Positions 7,110-14,420 of a stretch of DNA of 15,017 bases are shown here, in pieces (within the stretch, counting starts at the first letter, position 1; each line of letters starts with the position of its first letter). Position numbers and translations under genes: made by a program. Origin of the DNA: Planctomycetota bacterium (GTDB lineage: Bacteria > Planctomycetota > Brocadiia > SM23-32); contig JAUVVP010000004.1 in the NCBI GenBank assembly GCA_030604585.1, forward strand, positions 1 through 15,017, given 5' to 3'. Below the pieces are notes generated by a model, which was not told the origin of the DNA, did not search any database, and worked only from the letters and a program-made list of their open reading frames with translations.

Positions 7110-7152
7110 TTGAGTTGCGCCCTCGGCCGCGCTAAGATCATGGCAAATGCCA
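7110..7152 (+). promoter_or_regulatory. Promoter of the lptG-like gene with a possible operator
   Basis: TTGAGT (7110-7115) and TAAGAT (7133-7138) are separated by exactly 17 bases, each matching four of six consensus positions. Just downstream the inverted repeat TGGCA-aa-TGCCA (7141-7152) overlaps the expected start of transcription, a place where a repressor could bind. The operator idea is inference. It fires away from the rnpB promoter, and the two share the region 6990-7216. Confidence 0.5.
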
Positions 7153-7216
7153 CTTGCAGGTCTGCGCCGGCCGGGGCGTCGGCAGGCCTTCCTTTCCCTA
7201 TTGCGCCGGAGCGCGG

Positions 7217-8308
7217 ATGGTCTTCAAGCGGATAGACCGCTACGTCAGTTGGGGTTTCCTTGCGCGCTTCTTTGGCGGCATGTTCCTCATAGCCGCCCTG
7301 TATGCCAGCTTCGACGTTCTGAAGCGGCTGGAGGAACTCCAGCAGGGAGGGCTGCGCCGCAGTCTGGCCACTCTGGCGGCCTACTACGGTTACCTTCTGC
7401 CGGCCTTCTTATTGGAGGTGGTGCCGGGCCTCATTCTGGTTTCGGCCGGCCTGGTCCTGGTACGGATGGCGAAGCAGCGGGAGCTGCTGGCCCTGAAGGC
7501 CTCTGGCACGAGCCTGTACCGGGTAACGGCTCCGATCTTCTTCTGGACCGCAGCGATAAGTGCCCTCGCGTTCGGCGTGCGCGAGGTGGCGGGGCCAGAG
7601 CTTGCCCACGGGAGCAAGATGCTCGGGCGCGTCCTCGATGACAAAGTGGAGCGCCAGATCCTGCTGAGGGACCCCGTGAGCAATCGGAAGCTCTTTATCG
7701 GGCAGTATGACTTCTCCCACCGCACGATGGACTATGTCTGGGTGTTGGAGTTCCACCCCGGGGGCTCGCTGAGCAGGACGATGCTGGCGGACTCCGCCGA
7801 ATGGCTCCCCGAGGGCGGCTTGCTGTTGAAGACCGTCCAGGTGCGGGAGTTTGACCCCGCCGGTGCGCCCACGGCAGAGCCCGTCCTTCTGCAACAGAAG
7901 GAGCTCGAGGTGGGCCTGGGGCCGCTGGACGTGGTGCAGGCAGCCGAGCAGGACGGCGGCGCCATGGTGACGATGCGGCGGCTGAAGGAACTGCGCGTGG
8001 GGATAGGCCAGTACCCTGGCGTCCCCTACTTCCGCGTCGCGTTCCACTCGCGGCTTGCCTCCTTCTTCAGCCCCATCATACTGCTGCTGCTGGGGGTGCC
8101 GTGCCTGGTCGGATTCGAGCGCTCCGTCAACAGCCGCTTCCTCGGCGTCGTGCTCAGCATCCTGCTGGCCGGCGGGCTGTACGCGCTTACCTTCGTCTTC
8201 AGCAGCATGGGCAACAGCGGCACCCTCCACGCCGTCCTGGCGGGATGGCTGCCGACCATAATGAGCGGCGCTGCGGGCCTGTGGCTGTTCGAGTCCATGT
8301 TGACCTGA
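7217..8308 (+). CDS. LptF/LptG-family lipopolysaccharide export permease
   Basis: A 363-residue inner-membrane permease of the YjgP/YjgQ family, the membrane part of the LptBFG transporter that lifts lipopolysaccharide out of the inner membrane. The topology fits: membrane segments about 13-33, 58-82 and 104-121, a long periplasmic region of about 160 residues (the beta-jellyroll), then three more segments near the C-terminus beginning at SFFSPIILLLLGVP. RELLALKASGTSLYRV (88-103) is the cytoplasmic coupling helix that meets the LptB ATPase. ATG 7217 is chosen because GGAG is 5 bases upstream and LptG proteins begin with this IDRYV-type helix; an in-frame TTG at 7154 would add residues not seen in the family. 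LptF and LptG cannot be told apart safely. No partner permease or ATPase gene is adjacent. Confidence 0.9.
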   Translation: MVFKRIDRYVSWGFLARFFGGMFLIAALYASFDVLKRLEELQQGGLRRSLATLAAYYGYLLPAFLLEVVPGLILVSAGLVLVRMAKQRELLALKASGTSLYRVTAPIFFWTAAISALAFGVREVAGPELAHGSKMLGRVLDDKVERQILLRDPVSNRKLFIGQYDFSHRTMDYVWVLEFHPGGSLSRTMLADSAEWLPEGGLLLKTVQVREFDPAGAPTAEPVLLQQKELEVGLGPLDVVQAAEQDGGAMVTMRRLKELRVGIGQYPGVPYFRVAFHSRLASFFSPIILLLLGVPCLVGFERSVNSRFLGVVLSILLAGGLYALTFVFSSMGNSGTLHAVLAGWLPTIMSGAAGLWLFESMLT

Positions 8309-8342
8309 CGGCGTTGGCCCTGCGCCCGGGGCAACGGGGCAT

Positions 8343-8371
8343 TTGAACTGGCCCGCCGAAACAAGTACCCT
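8343..8371 (+). promoter_or_regulatory. Possible promoter of the oxidoreductase gene
   Basis: TTGAAC (8343-8348) and TACCCT (8366-8371) are 17 bases apart, in the 128-base gap after the lptG-like gene. The -10 box matches only three of six consensus positions, so this is a weak prediction; read-through from the permease gene is the alternative. Confidence 0.3.
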
Positions 8372-8436
8372 CGACGCTCAACCATCGTCGGCTGTTTGGC
8401 GTCGTTTCCCGATTCACCCGAAAGGACCGTCCGGGC

Positions 8437-9420
8437 ATGACTGAGCGAGTGAGAATTGGCCTGATAGGGGTAGGAGGCTTCGCGCAGGTTCACGTGGGCA
8501 GGTTGCAGGAAGTGGAAGAAGCCTCGATCGCGGCCCTGGTTGACCCCGACCCGAACAAGATCGCCGCCGTCAAGAAGCGCTTCCCGCACCTGGCGGACTG
8601 CCCCGCCTACGACGGGCACAAAGAGATGCTGGAACATGGCGGCCTAGAGGCAGCGGTAATCGCCTCGCCCCACCACGTGCACTGCGAGCAGATCGTTGAC
8701 AGCCTGCGGGCCGGCCTGCACGTGCTGACCGAGAAGCCGATGGTCTGCACGATTGAGGACGCGCACAGAGTGATGGAAGAGGAGCAGAAGGCCGGCAAGC
8801 TGGTGGCGCTTGCCTACCAGCGCCACACACAGGGCGAGTTCCAGTTCGTGAAGAAGTGCATCGAAAGCGGCGCGGCCGGCGAGGTCCAGTTCCTCAGTGC
8901 GTTCCAGGGCCAGAACTGGATGAAAGGGGTGGCCGGCACGTGGCGTCAGATCCTGGCAGTGTCCGGCGGCGGCCAACTCAACGACTCGGGCAGCCACCTC
9001 ATAGACATCATCCTCTGGGTGACGGGCCTTCAGGTCAGCAAGGTCTGCGCCGCGATCCAGAACTTCGACACGGAAGTGGACATCAACAGCGCGCTGACGC
9101 TGGAGTTCACCAACGGCGCCGTGGGCACCCTTTCGGTGGTCGGCAATTGCCCCGTCTGGTGGGAGGACATCACCATTAACTGCTCGGAGTGGTCGTTCTT
9201 CCTGCGGCAGGACCAACTGACCTACTGCACCGGAGACCGGGGAGAGATGCTAACGCTGCAGAGCACGCGCTACGGCGGGGGCTCGCCCGACCGCAACTTC
9301 GTTAGCGCGATACTGGGCCGGGAAGAGGTCCTGGCCCCCAGCGTGTGCGGCCTGCGCACCATCGAACTGACCGAGGCGGCCTGGAAGTCCGCCGAGATGG
9401 GGGAGCCCGTGTCCTTGTGA
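8437..9420 (+). CDS. Gfo/Idh/MocA-family NAD(P)-dependent oxidoreductase
   Basis: A 327-residue cytosolic oxidoreductase. The Rossmann fold starts at once: VRIGLIGVGGFAQVHVGRL (5-23) is the dinucleotide-binding turn, and VDPD (35-38) ends the second strand. TEKPM at 98-102 is the family signature, with Lys100 a usual catalytic residue. The C-terminal domain carries GGGQLNDSGSHLIDI (177-191), with Asp183 and His187 in the usual active-site positions. Members oxidise or reduce sugars, inositols, bile pigments and other hydroxy compounds; the substrate cannot be read here. The ATG has an AAAGGA site about 10 bases upstream and the family N-terminus follows directly. The chorismate-synthase-like gene begins 58 bases later on the same strand, so the two are probably expressed together and may act on one pathway. 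Confidence 0.93.
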   Translation: MTERVRIGLIGVGGFAQVHVGRLQEVEEASIAALVDPDPNKIAAVKKRFPHLADCPAYDGHKEMLEHGGLEAAVIASPHHVHCEQIVDSLRAGLHVLTEKPMVCTIEDAHRVMEEEQKAGKLVALAYQRHTQGEFQFVKKCIESGAAGEVQFLSAFQGQNWMKGVAGTWRQILAVSGGGQLNDSGSHLIDIILWVTGLQVSKVCAAIQNFDTEVDINSALTLEFTNGAVGTLSVVGNCPVWWEDITINCSEWSFFLRQDQLTYCTGDRGEMLTLQSTRYGGGSPDRNFVSAILGREEVLAPSVCGLRTIELTEAAWKSAEMGEPVSL

Positions 9421-9478
9421 ATGGCCGGGCTGCGCAGGGCCACCGTAACCGCAGGGATTCACGCAAGGAGTGAGACGG

Positions 9479-10804
9479 ATGCTGGGTTGCACCTACGGAA
9501 AGCTCTTCCAGGTGACGGTGGCCGGGGGTTCGTACCAGGAAGGTCTGAGCATCAACATACAGGGCGTCCCGCCGGGGCTGCTGATTCACGAAGAGGATAT
9601 CTACGCCGACCTGCTGTTGCGCAAACCCGGTCAGGGCGAGCTGGCCTCCCCCCGCCGGGAGCCGGACATACCCATAATCTACAGCGGGGTGAACGCCGCC
9701 GACACCATGACCGGCTTCCACACCAGGGGGTACACCAACGGCACCCCGCTCGTCGTGCTAATCCCGAACCTCGACCGACATTTCGAGCACATCGAGCAGT
9801 ATCGGTCGACAAACCGCACGCCGCGTCCCGGGCACGCATCCTACGCCTCCTACCAGAAGTACGGCGAGTGGGACGACGCCATCGGGGCTGGGTTCTTCAG
9901 CGGCAGGTACACGGCCACCCTCGTGGCGGCGGGGGCCGTGGCCAAGCGCGTGCTGAAGGCCCACGGCATTGAGCTGTGCGCTTACGTGAAGGAGGCGGCC
10001 GGCGTCTGCGCGCCCGAGATGCCCCTCCAGACCATCCGCAGCCAGGTGGAAGCATACAAGAGGATGCGCCGGGAGAACGATCCCGTCTACGCCATGGTGT
10101 ACAGCGAGAGGCGGATCACCCCGGACATGCGGTTCCTGGAGAAGATGGCGGTCCTGGCGGAGGTCGAGAAGGAGGTGCCCGAGATAAGCAAGCGCATGGA
10201 GTTCGATGAGCAGGCCGTGCGCGAGAAGTACGGCGTGCACCCCACGATGAACTGCCCCGACCTTGAGACTGCCGACGCCATGGCGCGGCGCATAATCGAG
10301 ATACGCGACACCGGCGACTCGAGCGGCGGCTTGGTGGAAGTGATCGCCACGGGCCTGCCCGCAGGGATGGGCGAGCCCGTCTTTGCCAAACTGGACGGCG
10401 AACTGGGACGGATGCTCAGCATCGGCGCCGTCAAAGGAGTGGAAGTCGGCGCCGGACCCGCAGTGAAGGACATGGTCGGCTCAGAGTGCAACGACCAGAT
10501 GCGGGTCCGCGACGGCCGGGTCGAGTTCGCCTCCAACAACGCCGGCGGCATCACCGGGGGCCTGACAACCGGGCAGCCGGTCGTTGCGCGCATAGCCGTC
10601 AAACCCACCCCAACGATTGCCAAACCCCAGCAGACGATAGACAAAGTCTCGCTGGAGAATGCCGCGCTGGCGGCGGTTACGCGCCGCGACCCGACCATTG
10701 TGGCCCGTGTCTGGCCCGTGGCGGAAGCCTTCACGGCCCTGCTGCTGACAGACCAGTACATGATGCACGTCGGCTATCGCGCCATGGCGGGATTCGAGGA
10801 CTGA
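9479..10804 (+). CDS. Divergent chorismate synthase paralog
   Basis: A 441-residue relative of AroC (usual length about 360-400), the FMN-dependent enzyme that makes chorismate. Conserved parts: YGKLFQVT (6-13), GVPPG (29-33), RPGHASY (116-122), VAAGAVAK (149-156), DSSGGLVEV (280-288), GEPVFAKLD (298-306), AVKGVEVG (317-324), SNNAGGITGGLTTGQP (352-367), KPTPTI (375-380). Changed parts: the GESHG motif reads GGSYQ, so the first catalytic His is Tyr19; the second, His119, is kept. GGGRSSARET reads GAGFFSGRYT (136-145), losing an Arg and Glu, and the RRRPG motif reads LRKPG (47-51). About 60 extra residues lie around 176-255. Standard chorismate synthase activity is therefore doubtful; a related elimination or flavin reaction on another substrate is inference. 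ATG 9479 has AAGGAG 8 bases upstream; an in-frame GTG at 9470 overlaps that site. Confidence 0.88.
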   Translation: MLGCTYGKLFQVTVAGGSYQEGLSINIQGVPPGLLIHEEDIYADLLLRKPGQGELASPRREPDIPIIYSGVNAADTMTGFHTRGYTNGTPLVVLIPNLDRHFEHIEQYRSTNRTPRPGHASYASYQKYGEWDDAIGAGFFSGRYTATLVAAGAVAKRVLKAHGIELCAYVKEAAGVCAPEMPLQTIRSQVEAYKRMRRENDPVYAMVYSERRITPDMRFLEKMAVLAEVEKEVPEISKRMEFDEQAVREKYGVHPTMNCPDLETADAMARRIIEIRDTGDSSGGLVEVIATGLPAGMGEPVFAKLDGELGRMLSIGAVKGVEVGAGPAVKDMVGSECNDQMRVRDGRVEFASNNAGGITGGLTTGQPVVARIAVKPTPTIAKPQQTIDKVSLENAALAAVTRRDPTIVARVWPVAEAFTALLLTDQYMMHVGYRAMAGFED

Positions 10805-10823
10805 GTGCTGCGCACCAGGTGTG

Positions 10824-10851
10824 CCGCCGTAGGCCCGGGCCGGCCTGGCGG
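10824..10851 (+). terminator. GC-rich hairpin after the chorismate-synthase-like gene
   Basis: CCGCC (10824-10828) and AGGCC (10831-10835) pair with GGCCT-GGCGG (10842-10851), giving a strong two-part stem 19 bases after the stop codon. There is no T-run after it, so it could slow polymerase or protect the mRNA end rather than be a full intrinsic terminator. Confidence 0.35.
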
Positions 10852-11117
10852 TGACGGCGGGCATCTGCGGTGTGGAGCATCAGCGGGTGGCCCGCATCTG
10901 CGGGCATGGTGCAACGGGGCGAGAAGGCGCGCACGGTCCGGCCGCTGCAAGCGCCGCGGGGGAGGAAGCGGTGCGTCTCTCCGGGCCGGTTGCGGGCGTC
11001 GCCGAGGGACGGCTGATCTCTGCCGTGCACACGTGCCTGCGGCGCTGGCGTCGGGTTTCGGCCCGGTTTCACGTCGCCTCGGCTGTCCGGATGTGGAGTG
11101 CCACGAGGGGACGGGCA
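10852..11117 (+). other. Non-coding gap before the kinase gene
   Basis: About 270 bases of very GC-rich sequence between the hairpin and the kinase promoter. Open frames exist on both strands but their translations are Arg/Ala/Gly-rich without any recognisable motif, and none has both a good ribosome site and protein-like character. No tRNA or known RNA motif was seen. Confidence 0.6.
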
Positions 11118-11146
11118 TTGACATGGCCCTGAGCGGTCGGTATCTT
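11118..11146 (+). promoter_or_regulatory. Promoter of the Ser/Thr kinase gene
   Basis: A perfect TTGACA (11118-11123) is followed after exactly 17 bases by TATCTT (11141-11146). Transcription should start near 11153, giving a leader of about 26 bases before the ATG, with AAGGA at 11164-11168 as the ribosome site. This is one of the clearest promoters in the window, and it separates the kinase from the upstream genes. Confidence 0.75.
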
Positions 11147-11178
11147 GACACAAGAGGGGTGGCAAGGACCTGCAAGCT

Positions 11179-12723
11179 ATGAGATTTCTCTGTCCCGAAT
11201 GCCAGGAAGAGTTCGACTGCTCGCGCCCCACGGGCGACGAGCCGTTGACGTGCCCGGGGTGCGGGCATGAGTTCGCAGACCCGGACCCGACCGTTGTTGA
11301 TGACCTGGGTCCGTTGGCCGCCGGCGGAGTGGCGCCGGGAAAGGAACTGGGGGGCTTCCGCATAGAGGAGAAGGTCGGCATCGGGGCCATGGGCGAGGTC
11401 TACAGGGCCACGCAGCTCTCATTGGACCGCACGGTGGCGCTCAAGGTGCTGCCCTCCGTCTTTGCCGAACGGCCTGCCTTCGTCAAGCGCTTCTACGAGG
11501 AGAGCATGGCCCTTTCGGCCCTGAACCACCCGAATATCGTCACGATCATCGAGCGCGGCAACGTGGGCAGGATATACTTCTTCGTGATGGAGTACGTGAC
11601 GGGGCGTTCCCTGCAAGAGCTGATGTCCGAGCCATTCGAGATCGAACAGATACTGAAGATCGCCAAGGGAACCGCCGCGGCCCTGAACTACGCACACAAG
11701 CAGGACGTCGTCCACCGGGACATAAAGCCCTCGAACATCATGCTGAGCGGCGAGTCCGAAGTTAAGATCGCTGACTTTGGACTGGCCGGCCTTATGGCGC
11801 AGGAAAGGAGAGCCATCGAAAGCGGCACGAAGCGTCCCCGCCGGATGGGGACGCCCGCCTACATGAGCCCCGAGCAGAAAAGGAATCCGCTTGAAGTAGA
11901 CGGGCGAACCGATATCTGGGCCGCAGGAGTGGTGTTGCACGAACTGGTCAGCGGCCAGCGGCCCGAGATACCCCTGAGGCAAATGCCCAGCGAGCAGACT
12001 CAGACGGCCGACCCCCGGCTGGACCCGATCATCGTCAGGTGCCTCCAGGAGGCCCCGGAGGACCGCTACCAGACTGCGGCCGAACTGCTGGCGGACCTGA
12101 CGTATTTCGAGGCCGAGCTGAATCGGGCCCCGAGGTGTCCTGCCTGCGGGAAGCTGAGCCCTGTGCGATTCCACCAGTGCGCTCACTGCGACGAGAGCCT
12201 GGAGGAGTTCTTTGACGTCTGTCCCGAATGTAAGCACGCCAACCGCAAGGAAGTGCGCCATTGCCTCCAGTGCGGCGTGGACCTGGAGAAGGGCCGCACA
12301 ATCGTCAGCACCAAGGTCTCGATGCTGCTGGACCAGGCGGACCGCCTGAGGCTTAGCGGCAGTTTTACCGAGGCCTTGCGGATGCTGGACGAGGTGCAGA
12401 CGGTGGAGGGCAGGACGTTCCAAGAAGAGCGCCGGCGCGCGCAGATGCTCCGGACCAAGACCCTGGAAGAGCGCCGAGAGGCGGCGAAGCGGGACTACGA
12501 AGAAGGCAAAAGGATGGTGCGCGAGCACAGGTTCAAGGAGGCTATCGCGCTCTTCAAGAGCGTGCCCAAGGACATAAGAAACACCACAGACGCCATCAGG
12601 GCCGCCATGCAGCTTCAGGCACGCCTTGCAGCCGAAAGGAAGTCGGAGGCGACCACCAACCTCATCATCATGGCTACCGGCTTTATCCTGGTGGTGATCA
12701 TACTCCTCTTCTTGGTCCTCTGA
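11179..12723 (+). CDS. Hanks-type Ser/Thr kinase with zinc ribbons and C-terminal membrane anchor
   Basis: A 514-residue protein kinase. An N-terminal zinc ribbon (CPEC 5-8, CPGC 25-28) is followed by a complete kinase domain about 60-315: glycine loop GIGAMGEVY (67-75), Lys89 in VALKV, HRDIKPSN (179-186), DFG (198-200) and MSPEQ (229-233) in place of APE. Directly after it lies a double zinc ribbon (Cys320, 323, 334, 337, 348, 351, 362, 365), then a charged, TPR-like helical stretch about 380-485, and one membrane segment at 495-514 that ends the protein. It should thus be tail-anchored with everything facing the cytoplasm and no outside sensor, unlike PknB/PASTA kinases. Partners are unknown; the FHA-sigma54 activator in this window is a possible phosphothreonine reader, but that is inference. 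Confidence 0.93.
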   Translation: MRFLCPECQEEFDCSRPTGDEPLTCPGCGHEFADPDPTVVDDLGPLAAGGVAPGKELGGFRIEEKVGIGAMGEVYRATQLSLDRTVALKVLPSVFAERPAFVKRFYEESMALSALNHPNIVTIIERGNVGRIYFFVMEYVTGRSLQELMSEPFEIEQILKIAKGTAAALNYAHKQDVVHRDIKPSNIMLSGESEVKIADFGLAGLMAQERRAIESGTKRPRRMGTPAYMSPEQKRNPLEVDGRTDIWAAGVVLHELVSGQRPEIPLRQMPSEQTQTADPRLDPIIVRCLQEAPEDRYQTAAELLADLTYFEAELNRAPRCPACGKLSPVRFHQCAHCDESLEEFFDVCPECKHANRKEVRHCLQCGVDLEKGRTIVSTKVSMLLDQADRLRLSGSFTEALRMLDEVQTVEGRTFQEERRRAQMLRTKTLEERREAAKRDYEEGKRMVREHRFKEAIALFKSVPKDIRNTTDAIRAAMQLQARLAAERKSEATTNLIIMATGFILVVIILLFLVL

Positions 12724-12774
12724 CGGCCTGCCGGTCCCCCCACCCTCACGTCAGATCGGCACTGCGCCCGCTCT

Positions 12775-13029
12775 TCAGCCGCCGGTCTGGTCGTCGAGGG
12801 CGGCCAATTCGGAGTCCAGACTGCCGGGCGGCTCGTAAAGCCTTTGCACCAGGCCCATGGATATGTTCATGACCATCAGCCTGATGATGACGATGATCGC
12901 AAAGACAAGGCCAAGGATGTTGAAGTAATCCAGGGCCTTCGAGTCCACCAGGCTCCCCAGGCCGATCATAAACGCGGCAATGTAGCCGAGCCCTTCGAGG
13001 GACCGCAGCTTCCGTTCGTCTTTGTCCAT
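12775..13029 (-). CDS. Small two-helix membrane protein
   Basis: An 84-residue protein with no recognised family. A charged start (MDKDERKLR) precedes two hydrophobic stretches, about 12-28 (LEGLGYIAAFMIGLGSL) and 36-54 (FNILGLVFAIIVIIRLMVM), followed by a polar, acidic tail ending DDQTGG. The likely topology is a hairpin with both ends in the cytoplasm. ATG 13029 has GGAGG 7 bases upstream, and a good promoter lies further up, so it is probably real despite its size. It converges on the kinase gene, with 51 bases between the stop codons and no strong terminator visible. Its function cannot be told from sequence. Confidence 0.8.
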   Translation of the reverse strand: MDKDERKLRSLEGLGYIAAFMIGLGSLVDSKALDYFNILGLVFAIIVIIRLMVMNISMGLVQRLYEPPGSLDSELAALDDQTGG

Positions 13030-13123
13030 GACGCTGCCTCCAATCACACAGATAGTTCGCAGCAGACTCAGCCCGGCCACGCATACGCCGGGAGAGCGCC
13101 CCACCGCGTTGCCATTGGCCGCC

Positions 13124-13153
13124 ACTATAGGTGCCCGCTGAGAGCGAAGTCAA
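13124..13153 (-). promoter_or_regulatory. Promoter of the small membrane protein gene
   Basis: On the minus strand TTGACT (13148-13153) and TATAGT (13124-13129) are 18 bases apart, both matching five of six consensus positions. Transcription should start near 13117, leaving a leader of almost 90 bases before the ATG. Confidence 0.65.
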
Positions 13154-13530
13154 ACCGGGCGGGCTGAAACAGCCTCTGCTTGCCTTTCGTGGGCGTGCAA
13201 CGGGTACGCCGCCCGGTCTGCCGCAAGCGCTCAGGACCGCATGAGGAGCGTCGTACGGACCGCTGTCGCATTCTCAGCCACTGGCGGCTCCCCTGGGATG
13301 CAGCAATAAGAATGCCACACAGCGTACAGTCGGCCAAGAGATGGGAATCGGTCCGACGTGGCGGCCACAGGAGACGCCGAACGGACGCCGGCATCCCGCT
13401 CCCCCTGCACGGCACTGCCCAGGAGACACACGCGTACGGCAGCCACGGCACGGGTGAGCGGACAGAGGCACGAGCGTCGGTTGGCAAGGATTCAGCCGGC
13501 GGGAACAGACCCGGCTCTCGCTATGGTCGC
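13154..13530. other. Non-coding gap between two minus-strand genes
   Basis: About 375 bases lie upstream of the small membrane protein promoter and downstream of the NYN gene. Frames crossing it on either strand give Arg/Pro/Ser-rich strings with no motif. Near the NYN stop, AGCCGG (13494-13499) can pair with CCGGCT (13511-13516); this may end NYN transcription, but no T-run follows. Nothing else was recognised. Confidence 0.6.
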
Positions 13531-14136
13531 TTAGTCTTCGAAGGCGAGCTGGCCGGGGTACTGCGAAGGGGCGCGGCCGCGCTCCTCGGAGTTATAGTAG
13601 CGCCTCTCGCGCTGCTGCCTGACGAACTTCTCCTCCTTGAAGAGGACGTCCTGCTCTATGGGAATGAACTGGTGGCATGCCCGCATCAGCTCGTTGGAGG
13701 TGCTTTGCTCGAACGAGACGACCTCGGTTCGGCATCCGCGCACGTTCAGCACATTCATCAGGGGCAGGAAGTCGCCGTCGCCGCTGACCAGCACCACGCA
13801 GTCGAGCTTGGGTTCCAGAGTCACGGCGTCGAGGGCGATCTCCATCTTCCAGTCGCCTTTGCTCGTGCCGTCTTCGCGGATCGTCAGGTCCTTCTCTTTC
13901 ACCTCGTATCCGCTGCGACGCAGGGCCTCCAGGAAGCCGCTCTGATCAACGTCGGTTTTCTGCACAACGTAGGCAATGGCCCGCACGAGCTTGCGGCCCC
14001 GCAGTATGCCCTCCAGCAGCTTGCGGTACTCGATCTTCGACTGGTGAAGCGTCTTAGCCGAGTAGAACATGTTCTGCACGTCCACGAATATCCCCACCCG
14101 CTGAGCCGTGTTCTCATACACTGTGTGAGCAACCAC
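13531..14136 (-). CDS. NYN-domain (LabA/DUF88-type) nuclease-like protein
   Basis: A 201-residue protein with the PIN-like NYN fold. The acidic metal-binding set is present: RVGIFVDVQN (13-22, Asp19 and Asn22), KGDWKMEIALD (93-103, Asp95 and Asp103) and VSGDGDFLPLM (117-127, Asp120 and Asp122). NYN proteins are known or predicted RNA-cleaving enzymes; LabA of cyanobacteria works in clock output, but this copy gives no sign of that role. The C-terminal 40 residues are charged and rich in Arg, Tyr and Gln, possibly an RNA-contact tail. I choose GTG 14136 because AAAGG lies 8 bases upstream; GTG 14121 is a second option. The frame continues up to 14367, but the promoter at 14237-14265 lies within that part, which excludes the longer form. 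Confidence 0.88.
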   Translation of the reverse strand: MVAHTVYENTAQRVGIFVDVQNMFYSAKTLHQSKIEYRKLLEGILRGRKLVRAIAYVVQKTDVDQSGFLEALRRSGYEVKEKDLTIREDGTSKGDWKMEIALDAVTLEPKLDCVVLVSGDGDFLPLMNVLNVRGCRTEVVSFEQSTSNELMRACHQFIPIEQDVLFKEEKFVRQQRERRYYNSEERGRAPSQYPGQLAFED

Positions 14137-14236
14137 TGTGACAACCTTTCTGTCAGCCTGCGTGCAAAACAAAGGCGAACCCTCAAGCGCTCGCCGCACA
14201 CTGTGCCAAGGGCGCACGCCCAACGTAGCTGGCGTG

Positions 14237-14265
14237 AATGTATCAACTGGTCCGGCCTCCGTCAA
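14237..14265 (-). promoter_or_regulatory. Promoter of the NYN-domain gene
   Basis: TTGACG (14260-14265) and TACATT (14237-14242) on the minus strand are 17 bases apart and match five and four consensus positions. Transcription should begin near 14230, about 94 bases before the GTG start. Confidence 0.65.
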
Positions 14266-14332
14266 CTGAATCGCGCAGGGCGAAACCTTCCGGCGGCGGC
14301 CCCGCTTTTCCGGTGCAGCCGTCCTTGCTCTC

Positions 14333-14341
14333 TGATAGAAT
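14333..14341 (+). promoter_or_regulatory. Possible extended -10 promoter for the DUF3179-like gene
   Basis: TGATAGAAT carries the TGn extension before a TAGAAT box (14336-14341), a form that can work without a good -35 box; none is seen 17-18 bases upstream. Transcription would start near 14348, about 73 bases before the ATG, divergent from the NYN promoter. Confidence 0.4.
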
Positions 14342-14420
14342 ATGCTGCGCGTTGCGGGGCGCCGCACGAAGGCGCCCGCAATGAGTGCCGCCTGCCTTTG
14401 CCCGAACGAGGACGCTCAGC

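Noticed and set aside
7141..7157. Sigma54 -24/-12 promoter (TGGCA...TTGCA)
   Set aside because: The GG and GC pairs are 12 bases apart rather than the required 10. No other convincing site was seen by eye in the window.
10851..11132. Short plus-strand frame between the AroC-like and kinase genes
   Set aside because: Arg/Ala/Gly-rich, no ribosome site of note, and it runs over the kinase -35 box.
11419..12528. Long minus-strand frame inside the kinase gene
   Set aside because: It is the shadow of a complete kinase domain with all catalytic motifs on the plus strand.
14137..14367. Upstream extension of the NYN protein
   Set aside because: A good promoter for the gene lies inside this stretch, and the extra residues lack homology and have no ribosome site.
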